A stretch of DNA of 64,000 bases from Auanema rhodensis (GCA_964057225.1 OZ059895.1:6262001-6326000), one strand, 5' to 3'; numbered from the stretch's first letter, positions 35,726-48,074 are shown. Made by a program: numbers and translations. The notes: generated from the letters alone by a model not told the origin.

Positions 35726-38700
35726 ATGCGTTTAGTTAGTCTTTTAAGTAGGCAATTAGTATCAAATTATGTTCCTAGAACATATTTTTCATTGAACAAT
35801 AATAATTTTATCAAAAGATCTGCACTAAATGCACAGGCAAAGTATTTCGTTAATATTCACTCCTTCCTTATGCTTCTACTTTTAACTTCAGAAGATTAGT
35901 TTCAACTTCCAAAGGAATGGCTTCTGTAGACCGTTCGTTGTATATTCTTCCTAATGAGAGCCCAGTTTGTGCTCTGGACTGTAAGGATGCTTTCGAACGT
36001 ATGTGACAATGTTCTATTCTATTTTAAAAAAGTTGTCTAGGCTTGAACCCTCAAGAGAAGCGGTATGCTCACCACATTGCTAAAGCATCATTTGATGGAT
36101 CACTGATCGTGTTTCTTCAAGTATGTTTAACATTTCAAGAAGTTGTTTAATTCTAATTATAAGGTGTCTCCTGAATCAGCAGGAATTTTCGCAGTTTTAC
36201 ATAAAATGTTCAGTGCTGAACCATTGGAAAAACTGAAAGGTGTTTTTTTTCTAATAACGGTAACTTATTGAAACTATTTAAGTGAAAGCTAACAATCTTG
36301 GATGGACCGACGAGGATTGGGCATCCTTATTGGTGTACGTTTCTGGATTTTACGCTAACAGTGGAAACTACAAAGGATTTGGTGATAGTAAAATTATTCC
36401 CGCAATTAGTGCTGTTAGTAAAAGTTTAAGTATTTACTTTTATCAAGTTTTCTCAGGAAAATATTGGAAAATTAGTTGCTGCTAGTGCTGCACATGCTCA
36501 AAACCCATCTATTCTACAGACTTGGCAAGCTGTTTCCAAGACTATTGATTCTCTTAATAGTAATCAGCTCCAACTCGGATTCGGACATGACGTAATATAC
36601 ATTAAAAGATTAAAAGATTTCATTTTTTGTTATAGGGTGTGACTACATATCATAGTGAAAATGTAACAAAAGAAGAAGCTGAACTTATTGACAGATTTTT
36701 CAAAGCAAGTTTTGATGTTAACGAAATGTTTATTCAAAACGTTTAAGGCCAAAAATATTGAATCCTGGAATAGCCGATTGTTCAAGGAGCACGAGCTGAG
36801 AGGTGGAAAAAAGGTTTTCCGTGTACGCCTTGCTAGTGTTGAACAAAGTACTGTTGAATTATTTTTCAAACAATCATTTGTTTTAATCAGAAACCTTATC
36901 TGAAGAAGAATTTGAAGGCGCTATTGTTATTGTGGAAAATGGAGATTATTCTCCTATCCTTTCTTGTGTTAACGAAAGCTTATCAAAGGTTATTCAGATA
37001 ATTCAACAGTTGAAAATATTTTAAAACTATTTAGGCAGCTGAGTCAGCCCTTAATGAAGAACAAAAAAATATGCTTGTCAAGTATATTCAACATTTCGAG
37101 AGCGGAGATATCAATCATCATAAGGCACTTTTGTTTCCAATGTTGGAAAATAATGCTTTTATTTATATTTAGGATGGCTCTCGTCATTGGATCAGGGATG
37201 TTGGACCAAATGTTGAGAGTTATATTGGATTCATTGAGAATTATCGTGATCCAGCTGGAACTCGCAGTGAATTTGAAGGATTTGTCGCTTGTGTTAACAA
37301 AGAAACTTCGAAGAAGTTTGCTCTTTTGGTTGAAAGAGCCGAAGATATTCTTCCCCGTTTACCTTGGGGAAGTGATTACGAAAAGGATAAATTTTTGAAG
37401 GTAGTTCATTGAGACAAATCTCCTTTTTAGTGTTATGTTTAGCCTGATTTTACTGCTTTGGAGGTTATCGGATTTGGAAGCAGTGGAATTCCATCAGGAA
37501 TAAATATTCCAAATTGTTTGAATAACACTTGAGAAATTCAACTTTTATTTTGGTTTTCAGACGATGATATTCGTCAAAATGAAGGATTCAAAAATGTATC
37601 TCTCAGTAACGTTATTTCTGCTACACCTAAGCAAAAGATGAATTTCTTAGATGAAGAAGATGAGGTTCAATGATAAACACTGATATATAGTTCTCATTTG
37701 TTTTCTTTAGGATCTGATGTTTAAATATCACAAAGATTCTTTTGAAGTTCAAGTTGGATTGCACGAGTTATTGGGTCACGGAAGTGGCAAATTGTTCCAA
37801 GAAAATCCTGATGGATCATTAAATTTTGACAAAAATACCAAAGACATTATCACTGGCGAACCAGTTAAATTAACATATTTGGTTTAATTTTTCCTTGTAT
37901 ATTGAAGGTTACTTCCTGGTACAAACCTGGTGAGACTTGGTCTTCCAAATTTGGTGCTCTTTCTGGCGCATATGAAGAGTGTCGTGCCGAAGCTGTTGGA
38001 TACGTTCTCTGTTGTGATGCTGATATCTTAGAGTATGAATCGACAAACTTAATTTTTGTAAATATCACTACATTAAGAATCTTTGGATACAAAGGGGATT
38101 TGGGTCAAACTGTAAAATATGTAAACTGGCTTAATGAAATTCGTGCTGGTCTTATGGCATTGGAGTTCTATTCTCCGGAAAAGCAAAAATGGGGACAAGT
38201 AAGTTACAATTTTTTAAAAAATAATTAATTTAAATTTAGGCTCACTGCTATGCCCGCTATGTACTCACTCGAGTTTGTTTAGAAGCTGGACAAGGTTTTG
38301 TAACTATTGAAGAGTGTACTGGAGAAGATGGGCTTCCTGATTTGAAATTCAAACTTGATAAAACCAAGATTGATACTGTTGGAAAACCAGCAGTCGCTGC
38401 TTTCCTTGGAAAGCTCCAGGTGTGGTTCCTGCTATGCATACAGTAAAAACATTCACCGTTTCAGTCTTATAAATCTACTGGAGACTTTGTTGGTGGATCG
38501 AAGATGTTTGAATCTTATGGTGAGGTAACTGAAGAAGCTCTTCGCTGGAGAAGCGTCTGTGTTGCCCGCCGTAAGCCAAGACGTATCTTTGTACAAGCTA
38601 ATACAGTTTTGAATGCTCAAGGTTGGCTTGGTATTATTTTATGAATGTTTATTTATAATTTTGTTTTAGGTGAAGTTGAACTAAAGACCTATCCAACCAC

Positions 38701-38815
38701 ATTCGAAGGAGTTGTCCAATCATTTGTTGATCGTTATGATGGACAAATCATTAACGAATTGGAAAAATGCTGGAAAGCTGATCAGCAATGGTTCCCTTCA
38801 GCTTTCTCTTGCTAA
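35726..38815 (+). CDS. DPP3: Dipeptidyl peptidase III with N-terminal leader
   Basis: Zinc aminopeptidase (M49) that removes dipeptides from short peptides. The family motif HELLGH, followed by GSGKL, is at about 37760, and the third zinc ligand lies in EECRAE at about 37975. The [14 protein letters not shown] start, [47 protein letters not shown] and LKSTGD-like segments all match the family across its full length. The ATG at 35726 adds about 48 residues before the usual start (ATG 35917): basic, rich in Ser/Asn/Leu and lacking acidic residues, so it looks like a mitochondrial presequence. Exon 1 is 35726-35841; the intron is 35842-35891. An acceptor-like TATTTTAG ends at 35721, and the exon 2 acceptor lies 25 nt before the internal ATG. 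Ends at TAA 38813-38815. Confidence 0.97.
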
Positions 38816-39217
38816 GGATCTTCCCGATTTAGGTTTCTGTTCTGTTTATACTCCCTGACCCAAAACCACCATGTCTGTCTAATATTTTCATTGTCAGAAT
38901 TGGGTACGGGAAAGTATTATTTAGTAGGCCTAAAATAACAATATTCGAATTTATAATTATGCAAACATAATACAACTGGATACTATCCGTTCTGTTGATA
39001 TAAATTTTGATTCTCCCAAACATTGCGAAAACTACTAAAGGGGCGGGGTTTCTTCTGGGGTTAGTGAAACGGTTTATGAATCCTGGTGTTTTTCAATGTA
39101 TTTTGTATTAATTTATTAAATATTTGTTTTGGTCTTTTCATGAAATGTAAAATCTTTTACATACCTGTTGCAAATTTTTCATTACCATAAATTAAGTTTT
39201 TGAAAAAAAAGGCAGAT
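38816..39217 (+). other. Intergenic between DPP III and WD40 genes
   Basis: 402 bp, same-strand neighbours. Contains a short GC-richer stretch (about 39025-39060) but no coding signal. GGCAG just before the next ATG could be a trans-splice acceptor. Confidence 0.5.
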
Positions 39218-41007
39218 ATGAATGATCACGAGGCAGAGGAGCATCATGCTGTTGAGTTTTCCCTGGCTGGTAAAAAGGAAAAAGGTTCTATATGTCGTTG
39301 GGTGCGCATACTAACTTCATTGTTTTCAAAATTTAGCCCATTCAAGAGGAATTGTTGGTATATTTACGTATGATGCCGGGCATGACGGGTTAAAATTGAT
39401 CTCAGTTGGACATGATTCTCTTAAAATTTGGAAAATGTTCGGTATACTGCCCTGGTTCTCTCATGATTTGAATTTTTAAGGGATATTGAACCAGCTGGAA
39501 ATGTTTCTTTTTCGTTGTTACATGAAATGGTCAAGTGGAGATGTGGAGTTCAATCTACTGATGCTACTATTGACGGACGATGTAATAGTTCCGATTCTGA
39601 TTTAGAAGTACTACTGTTTTGTAGGCGTAGCAGTAGTTGGATTAGATTCTATTTTATATGAAGTCATAGTTAGTGAAAGTGGGCCCACTGTCGTAGCGTA
39701 TGACTTAGGATATATGGAGAGCTGGCACGTACGAATAGCACGAAACAAAGTGAATTATATGACAAGTATTAACCTAGGATTTTGCTCTGATATTTTATAA
39801 CTTTACTTTATAGCTAGTTTCTCCGGATTTCTATCTGAAATCAACATGTCTGGAGAATTTTCTCGTAGAGAACCAATTAACCATGTGAAGCAAGTTTCTG
39901 TTCTAGCATATGCAAGTCTGAGATCAAAAAAACAAAATTTTAATTTTTTTTAGAGTAATGACAACAGAATACTTGCTGTAGGTAATTACGAAGGAGTAGT
40001 TCGTACGTATGATGTCTCTTCTTTCAAAAATCTCAATTCTTACGAAAGTATATTCTTCAGTCTTTTAGTTTTAAGGAAATTATATTTTAGTTCACGCCAT
40101 GAAAATTCGAGCTATTGTTTTCTCCCCAGATGATGATAAATTCCTTACAGCTTCGGATGATAAGACTCTGAAACTTTTCTCTTTGTATGGTTTAGATACA
40201 TTTATGTTACTAGGTCTTAATTCTTACAGGACATCGGGTACTACTATTAATACTTACTGTGGCTGCAGTTCTCCTATTTCTTGTGTATCTTTGGAAATGA
40301 ATAGATATGAAGGAAAACTGTTTGTTACTGGTAGTGTCAATGGAGATGTATGTTATGTATAAATAATATATTTCAAATGTTCCATTTTAGATTCTTTTAT
40401 GGACGCTATCGGAGTTAGTTCCCCTATGTACGCTCTCTAATCAACATGAAGGCGGTGTAAGCTATACACCATAATTAGCTTATTACTTGAATGTTTTGTT
40501 ACAGGTATGGTCTGTAACGTTTTCAAATGATGGACATTATTTGTTTTCTACTGGAGAAGATAAGCGTATCCTTTGCTTTAATATTCCTAATTTGGAATTT
40601 GCTTCCGAATCATCAAAAACAGCTCAAGCAAGTCGTTTACAGATGGGTGAAGATACAGGTATTTCTACAGAAAAAAATATATATTTGATCAAGTTGTTTC
40701 AGACCTTCCTGAAACAATGCCACCATATAAAGAAATTCGGGTGAAGCAAGATGTTATAACCGAATATGAGGAAGAAGAAGGCTTGAGAAAGCCTGCGATT
40801 AGAGATGAACCTCTGCGGAAGCCTGCTATCAGAGAAGAAGTTTTGCTTAAGCCCGCCATCAGAGAAGAAGCGGAAAATCAGGAAATGGAGCTAGACCTAA
40901 ACTATGTACCAATGAAAATGGAGCAACCAGATCCTGAATCTGAGCCGGAGCCCGTACCGCAACAAGAACCTATGGATACATCTATGGAAGCTAATGAAAC
41001 AGACTAA
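39218..41007 (+). CDS. WDR61: WD40 protein, SKI8/WDR61-like, with acidic repeat tail
   Basis: About eleven exons encode WD40 blades, including GLKLISVGHDSLKIWKM, SNDNRILAVGNYEGVVRTYD, HAMKIRAIVFSPDDDKFLTA, KLFVTGSVNGDILLW and HEGGVWSVTFSNDGHYLFST. The HAM.IR..FSPD and final H..GVW.V....G....S.G.D.RI blades resemble WDR61/SKI8, the WD subunit shared by the Ski (cytoplasmic exosome) and PAF1 complexes. Unlike WDR61, which ends after the last blade, this protein has about 100 further residues: an acidic tail with three LRKPAIREE-type repeats (40781-40870) and a PE/PQ-rich end. The whole is more divergent than expected for a housekeeping WD protein, so another WD40 family is possible. Starts at 39218 and stops at 41005-41007. 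Confidence 0.65.
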
Positions 41008-41196
41008 CCAAAACTTTTTGCCTAAACGGGTTAATTATCCTCTCTCGTTATGATCTGATCATCTTATTTTGTAGATAGTCAATAATATTTATACTATCAT
41101 TTTATTCTGTTTAATCACGTTCACTCTATATTACTATATTTTCATAATTTTTCATTTAATTATTATTGTCTTTTGATTGTTTTGAGATTTTACAAG

Positions 41197-42200
41197 ATGT
41201 ACCAAAAGCGGTTCAAATTTGATGAGGATTTACATAATGAATTCAAGATGCATACAAAGAATATGATCTCGGAAATACCAAAAAAGTATGTTGTTCACAA
41301 TCTATAACTCTATCATCGGGTTCCACTAGATGCGAACGAAGAGTTGAAGGCCGTATTATTCGTACCATGCAGCCAAACAGCAAGTGAGAAAGCTTCCAAC
41401 CGGGATTTTGATTTAATTCAAAGCGGAGTGACAACTTATGATCACTCTTTTAGATCAATTTGTGGGTTTCTCAATAGCGCTGGAGGTCGAATCTATCTTG
41501 GTGTTGACGATGCTGGAGAGGTCTTAGGTTTAAACCTGACAGCTTTTCAGGTGAGTATGTTCGGTTTGTGCAGAGAACATTACGGTTTAGATAGATCATA
41601 TTATCTTATCTCTGCATCGTACTTTGCAACTTTTCAATCCTCCAGTACCTACACATTTGGTAAAACGTATGGATTGTAGATATGTGGCATAACTAGACAC
41701 GCTGCTATTTTTAAGTGAAACTGATTCATTTGACTAATGGTCCTAAAGTTACGGATACGAATGAAAATGTTCAAGATGACAGTGATGTCTGTGCGAATTT
41801 CAAAGGAACTTTAGAACATGTAATTGGAGGAAATTATTGTTATTGTTGGAGTTCATCGCATCGTAAACAAAGATATCTTATTATAATTGATGTTTGTTTA
41901 TTAGTTCTGAAATTTATAATTATATTTTTTTATAATTATAGGTAAAAAAATCAGAAAACAATGTAACCTATCAAAACGAAGAAGGCTTAGTTTATAAGCG
42001 AAGAAACGGATCTAATCGTTTAGTTTCTATTGATATTTTTAGACAATACGCAAGCTCTCGACGTATTAGACAGTAAGTTGTCTTCAGGTTTTTCATAAAA
42101 TTTGAAGAAAAAATGCTTTAGGCCTGTTCCATTACCATCCTATGAAAAGAAATCATACTTTGAAAAATTATATGAAAAGTTTGTAAAGTTGCTATATTAA
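41197..42200 (+). CDS. Schlafen-like (AlbA_2) domain protein
   Basis: A short protein of about 290 residues. Joined exons give an N-terminal stretch, then RSICGFLNSAGGRIYLGVDD followed by GEVLGL, the core of the Schlafen AlbA_2 fold; an acidic/basic segment (KCERRVEGRIIRT) lies just before it at the position where Schlafens carry catalytic acids. The next exons give HRTLQLFNPPVPTHLVKRMD and EGLVYKRRNGSNRLV, also usual for the fold. Introns include 41386-41428 and 41551-41590. The junction around 41820-41940 is unresolved: a strand-like IIVIVGVHRI frame may or may not be included. Known nematode Schlafen-like proteins (SLFL-3/4, TOFU-1/2) form PUCH, which trims piRNA precursor 5' ends. No membrane helix is visible here. 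Starts 190 bp after the WD40 gene. Confidence 0.75.
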
Positions 42201-42888
42201 AAAAAAATTTGTTGTAATAATTTGTGAACCAATACTTATATGCTATACAATAGCAATCTCACCTTTTTTCTTTTGTTATTATTTTTTATTTGTTGAAATA
42301 AAAAATATTTATAAATATTTTCTTATAATATTTTTAACATAACGTTCGCCTTCTAAGGCGAAATTTCAAGGCTGGATTTGTATGCCGTTCTCTTCTTTTT
42401 TAGTCTGAGTGTGTTCATCTTGTTCTTCTGACAGCCTATCAACCTTCTACGCATCTCTTATAAGTAGTAGAACGATTGTTTAGTATATTACTCAACCTTC
42501 TCATCCAACGGTCATCTTGCCAACTAATGATTGTTCTTTCTTATTTTGTTTGTCAACGCCATCAGATTTATTAAATATCAAACACTACAGAAATTATGAA
42601 TAGAAAATAAGAACCTATCTTCGTTTCCGAGTAAAGAGCAAGGAACGGTTGAATTTCTTCTTCTTTTCTTTCTGCCTCTCTATCTTGTTAATTGTATCTT
42701 AGATAACCTTTTGTCATCTCTACTACCACTTTCATTGAAATCTTGGAAGAGGAGTGGCAAAAGAGGAGGAGTAATCGCTTGTTAGGCGGGCGTTATTCAC
42801 TTCAACAGAGAATTGTATCCCATTCGTTACTCATTAGGCATATTGCCATCTTTATTAGCTGGTGATTTCCTCCTGTCTAATATTTAAA
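42201..42888. other. Intergenic, cuticlin promoter side
   Basis: No gene seen. T/C-rich patches with moderate GC between 42350 and 42880 presumably form the promoter of the cuticlin gene. Confidence 0.5.
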
Positions 42889-43378
42889 ATGATTTTCATT
42901 AAGTGTTCCCTTTCTATGTTATTTCAAATAGTGCCAATAATTCTTCTTTCCTTCTATCCAATGACATCAGCTAGTCCAGCAGTATTTGATAATCAAGTAA
43001 TAGGTAAGATTGATCATTGATGCATTGGGTTTAAAAGGAATATATACATCTATCTTTCTAGATTTACCGTCCGTTGAATGTATGGATGATCATTTGAAGC
43101 TTATATTTCATACTGAAAAACCATTTCATGGACGTATTTTCGTAAAAGGAATGGTAGACAAGGTCAGTCTGAAAGTCACGTTATTGTTGCAAATCGTAAC
43201 AAACCTCAATCACAATTCGTCAACATCATCATTTTTGTTCTTTTAACTTCAAATAAATAATTACAGGAGCCTTGTGAAAAACGTTTTATTGGAAATAAAA
43301 ACAATACTGTTGATTTTGAACTTGAAAATGGATCATGTAATATGCGTCGTCAACGAATGGTTAGTACAAACTTTAAAC

Positions 43379-43409
<31 letters not shown>

Positions 43410-45056
43410 TCCAATCATTATATTAATTATTTTTACAAAATTTCTAAATATTAAATGAGTTAAAGATTTATGTTACATATATATAACCTTGAAGCTATTC
43501 TTCATCGACTTTAGTAAGAAAACACTTATAATATGTATAATGAATAGAATAATAAGTGAAGTATGTGTGTGCAGTAGTCGTTACACATCTACAGAAGTGT
43601 CAGTTATGATGATATTCAGAGAGTTGGCTAACGTTTGTCGGATTCTTGAAACAGAAACCTTTGAACATCTATGCCATCATATTCATGGTCATTTATAAGT
43701 ATATTATAACTGACAATAGAATGTCCAACAAGTAAAATATATAATATGTGAAAATGAGAAGATTATTTATATTAACTTTATACTAAATTGAAATATTTTA
43801 TTAAAAATCTAATTCTTTTATTATTTTAAAAATAAATTTTAAAATAATTTCAGAATAGTGCAACTCAGAGAGGTATAGAACAGTCAATAACAGTTATTAT
43901 ATCCTTTCACGATACATTCATTACAAAAGTTGATAAAGCTTTTCGATGTACTTGCTTTTACATGGAAATGGATACAATTGTAACACAAAGCTTAACTGTT
44001 AGGTATTAACTATATTATCTTTATCATTTAATAAAAAATTATTTAAGTCAACTTCCAACAACTGATTTACAAGATCAAGCACGTTTACCAACATGTACAT
44101 ATGCAGTTCGAAAAGATTCAATTGATGGTCCTGTTGTTCAATTTGCTCGTGTAGGAGATACTGTCTTTCATGTATGGGAATGTGATAATGGTTTATTTAT
44201 ATATTTAACTATATATATAGTTATAATATATAAATTATAGATATGTATTCAATGTATGTTCATAGTTGTTTCGTTGATGATGGAGCTGGTAATGATCGAA
44301 AAGCATTACTTGATGAAAATGGATGTGCTATTGATACACTGATTGTTCCTGATCTTCAATATAGTTCAGGATCTGGAAATTTAGCATATGCTGAAGTGAA
44401 TGTCTTCAAATTTGCTGATAAAGTAAATATATAGTATAATATTATAATATTATCAATAATAATATAGGTTACAACATACTTTCAATGTGCTATAACAACA
44501 TGTTTAGTAGCTGAACATGGCTGTGAAAATGTTATGGTAAGTTTATATATATATAGTTAATATACATATAATATACATTATTTTATATATTTTTGTATAT
44601 TTTAGCCTCCAAAATGTGGTCCACTTCAACGTAAATCACAAAGAAATAAAAGAAATATTAGATCTCATCATCGATATGTAAGTCTATTTTTCATATAATT
44701 TATATATATATAATCTTTTATTATAGAATAATAATAATAATACAATTGACGTTGCTTCACATGGAATTATGGTATTGGATCCATTAGATGAATTTGATTC
44801 ATCTGATTTCAAAACTTCTAATTCTCCAGAAGCTTTTTCTGAATCATCATGGAACTTATCTGCTAATAAAGCAACATCAAATGAGCCTATATGCGTTGGC
44901 TTTCAGAAGATGATGTTTTTCCTTTTACTGGTTTTAACCTTAATCACTTTTCTTCTTGTATTTATTTCTTGGTATATTTTAAGTACAAGAAAACGTGTTT
45001 CTTTCACTTCATCAATATCATCAAATAGTCTTGGCACAAAGAAATCTGTTTTTTAA
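42889..45056 (+). CDS. Cuticlin-like ZP-domain membrane protein
   Basis: A type I membrane protein of the nematode cuticlin (CUT/ZP) family, which polymerises in the extracellular matrix of the cuticle. A signal peptide is encoded at the start (SMLFQIVPIILLSFYPMTSA). The ZP domain follows: SVECMDDHLKLIFHTEKPFH, RIFVKGMVDKEPCEKRF, DTIVTQSLTV, PTCTYAVRKDS and VWECD.DMYSMYVHSCFVDD. After CGPLQRKSQ comes RNKR, a furin-type site at the usual place behind the ZP domain. A transmembrane helix (MMFFLLLVLTLITFLLVFIS) and a short Ser-rich cytoplasmic tail end at TAA 45054-45056. Introns are mostly short, but one of about 490 nt (from 43361) contains a meaningless open frame. Which cuticlin paralogue it is cannot be said. 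Confidence 0.93.
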
Positions 45057-45896
45057 ATAATTTTGTTATTATGCATGACCAATCTGATTCTTCAATCTAC
45101 CTCATTTATTTGTTTTAGAACAATATGTTCTAATCTTTTGTTACTTTCAGTTTTTAAATTTCAAATAAATTCATACACTTTAACAACCTTCTTATCATAT
45201 ATTCGTCCAGTTGGATAACCCCAACCGAACATTCCAAATATTTAGTTTATTTTAAACATTTACATGTTTGAAATCCCCTACATACCTTTGAGTACTGGGT
45301 TTAAACCAAATAAGACATGGAAAACAGGGTCCATACTATTATTTATATCGTATGCCATATGGGTTTGAATAGACGACAATTTTCCTCTCTTGTGAAATTT
45401 GTGAAATAAAAGCTAAAACATGAAACTCAGATGAAAAACATAAAACAAAAGGAAAATGAATACAAAACATGCGAAATCTTAATCTTTGAGTACTTAGCTT
45501 GGATGTTGTAGGAAAGATAAACAAAATAATATTTGATTATCAAAGAGGAAGTTTTTCAGTTTTTTTAATCTTTCATTATTTAGAAAAATATTTCTTAAAA
45601 TAATGATAATATTGGGAAATTATATAGATAACTTTCATAATTATGAGTAATATGAAGAAAAAAAGGTTAACATGATGATACAGATGATACATTTCGTTTT
45701 TCTCAGATTACTTTGGGTACATGAGTCATGACTCAGCCCTCGCATTTCAATGCTTGACGTCATTTCGTTTGATAAGAGCAGGTGAATGATGGGTCTATTG
45801 ACATAAAAGCAATCTAAGCGAGCAGTCTGATCATAGTCGACACATAGACAGACACGAGCTTCTTTCGCTTTTACACAGACACATTCCAAATTTAAG
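45057..45896. other. Intergenic between cuticlin and His-rich genes
   Basis: No coding signal. The final 200 bp before the His-rich ATG are more GC-balanced (AGTCATGACTCAG, TTGACGTCA-like words near 45724-45765), a plausible promoter with bZIP-type sites. Confidence 0.45.
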
Positions 45897-46490
45897 ATGT
45901 CATATCCATATTACCCCAATGGTGCTTATCCAGGAGTACCAATGCCATCCGTGTATCCTCCTCAACAACCAATAATGTATCCACAACAGGTTAGTTTTCT
46001 TATTTGATATTTCAACAACTTAATTCCTATTTACCTATCATTTCTTCAATTCATTTTTCTTATTTTAGCCTACAACAATCATTCAAGCTCCTCCAATTGT
46101 TCCAATTGTTCAGCCAACTGTTGTAGTAGAAGACTGTTATCCACACTATTATCATCACCATCATCATGGATATCATCACCACGGTATGTAAACTACTTTC
46201 ATCTTCTATTCCTTGTAAAATCAAATATTATGAGTTGATTTCAATGACCAAAAAAGCTTTTTTTTCATGTCGTTTAGTCATCTCTTATCATATTTGCCTT
46301 TCTATTTGAGAAAATCACTGATATCATTGTACCAGACTTTTCAACTAATCGAAAAATTTTTCTCATTAAACAAGATTATATTATTTGAAAATCTATTTAA
46401 AAACTTAAATATAATGATATATAAAGAATATATAATATTATAGGTTATCACCACCATCATCACGGACATCATCATCATCATTGTGATTAA
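45897..46490 (+). CDS. Small His-rich protein A
   Basis: Three exons: 45897-45989, 46069-46183 and 46444-46490, about 85 residues. The N-terminal part is Tyr/Pro/Gln-rich (MSYPYYPNGAYPGVPMP...). A middle part PPIVPIVQPTVVVEDCYPHY is followed by His blocks broken by Gly and Tyr, ending HHHHHCD. No signal peptide. Introns are in phases 0 and 1, the second splitting a Gly codon inside the His block; the inverted neighbour at 48075-48578 has the same plan. His clusters suggest binding of zinc, copper or nickel, but function is unknown. TTTAAG stands directly before the ATG. Confidence 0.8.
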
Positions 46491-46690
46491 ACAATTTGTA
46501 TAATTCAAATGTAATTTTTGAAATATATGAATATATTAATTGAATTGTATAAATTATGTATATAAAATATAAATAAAGCCTGAATGCTACAACATATTTA
46601 CTATATATATATATATACAGAATACAAAAAAAAAGATTAAAGAAAACATTCAACCTTAATCATATTTGAAAATTCATACTTTTTAGTCCT

Positions 46691-47729
46691 TTAATTCATT
46701 ATCAATGCTTCAATTGGAATTAAACTTAAATCCCGTGTTTCTGCAAGTTGAGCTTGACGAATATTTATTTCTCCAAGTTCTTTTTGTAGCATTTCAATAC
46801 GATTTCTTAGATCTTCGTTCACCTTAAATCTTTATTAAAATCAAATTTGATTGATCTGCCACAAACTTGACAAATATTTCTAGTATTTGCTTTAAATATC
46901 TGAAACTTTTCCTCATATAATACAGCTTTTGCTTCATCTTCTTTACGTTTACGTTCTTCTTCTTCTTTCTAACAATCAACAATTTTTTACAAAACGATAA
47001 ATAGCAGTATTAAAACTTTTTTCTGACGCATTTCAGCAATCACTGTCAATGTTTTTTTTATTTTTAATTCTTCAGTAATATCATCCGATTCCCGACTGAA
47101 AGCAATTAGTCTTAAACAAGAAAAAACAGTTTTATGTATTCAAGTTACCGTGGCAGAGTTGTAGCACCCATTGATCTTCGACGACTTATCTTGGAATCCT
47201 TCCTTAAAATATCTAAAACTCATTATGAACTTCAAATACTTACTTCTCAATAGTTGAATTCTTAGTAGGAGCTTCCTATAACAATTGAATTATTAATATT
47301 CACAGAAACCTAAATCATACCGTACTCTTAGCAGTACCATCTGAAGTAGCTAGTGCTGAACCAGAATATCTACGGATTCGAGTAGAAGGTGGAATAGGAC
47401 GAACTTCGGTTGTTTCAGTTTTAACATCTGTTGCTTTAGTTGGTGTTATTACTGATTTAGATCTAATTTATATAAATTGATATAAAAATAAAATAAAATA
47501 AAAACCTTTGGACTAATTTAGGATCCATAGACCGACGACGTTTAATACTTTGTGTATTTTCTCTAAATTAAAATTAGTATATACCATATAGTTATAATTA
47601 CCGTCGAATTGACATTGATCTTATTTGTGTAGCTTTCTGTTCAGCATTAAAAGCTTGAGCATGTTTACTATAAATACCTCCAATACATGCTGGTGGTTTA
47701 GCAGTAGGTTGTGGAATACCAACTGTCAT
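46691..47729 (-). CDS. Coiled-coil protein with RRRSM motifs, unknown
   Basis: Eight or so exons join cleanly on the minus strand, about 250 residues. The N terminus is MTVGIPQPTAKPPACIGGIY, followed by SIKRRRSMDPKL and later ISRRRSMGATTL, two copies of an RRRSM basic motif that would suit basophilic kinases or 14-3-3 binding. The middle is Thr/Pro-rich (RPIPPSTRIRRYSGSAL). The C-terminal third is charged coiled coil (EMRQKKKEEEERKRKEDEAK, RNRIEMLQKELGEINIRQAQ) ending IPIEALIMN. A 44-nt intron lies just before the VNEDLRNR exon. It has no signal peptide or membrane helix, so it is probably cytoplasmic or cytoskeletal. I do not recognise it. It sits between two inverted His-rich genes. Confidence 0.75.
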
Positions 47730-48074
47730 ATCTGCATGTAATGTAAGAATTTTAAATTATATAATATATTCTTTATACGGTAATAGTACAGTAATATAAG
47801 ATTAAATAATCGAATTATATACAATATTTATTAAAATAAAATGAATTTATTATAATTTTTATATATTATTATTAATAATAATATTAATTATTATTATATG
47901 TACACATTTTATATTTAAGTATATTATTGATTTCTATATTTATTGATTAATTTTTTATAATTCTACGATCTACAATTGATGTAAAAATAAAAACAAATAT
48001 AATAAAAAAAAAGATTTATTAACAGTATATAACAGTATTAGTATTCAATTAAAAGTTGATTTTTACTTATTTTA
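47730..48074. other. Very AT-rich intergenic spacer
   Basis: Nothing seen beyond A/T runs and ATTATTA repeats. Confidence 0.6.

Noticed and set aside
43489-43698. 69-residue frame between cuticlin exons
   Set aside because: It lies inside an intron whose removal joins two ZP-domain exons in frame; it has no splice support of its own.
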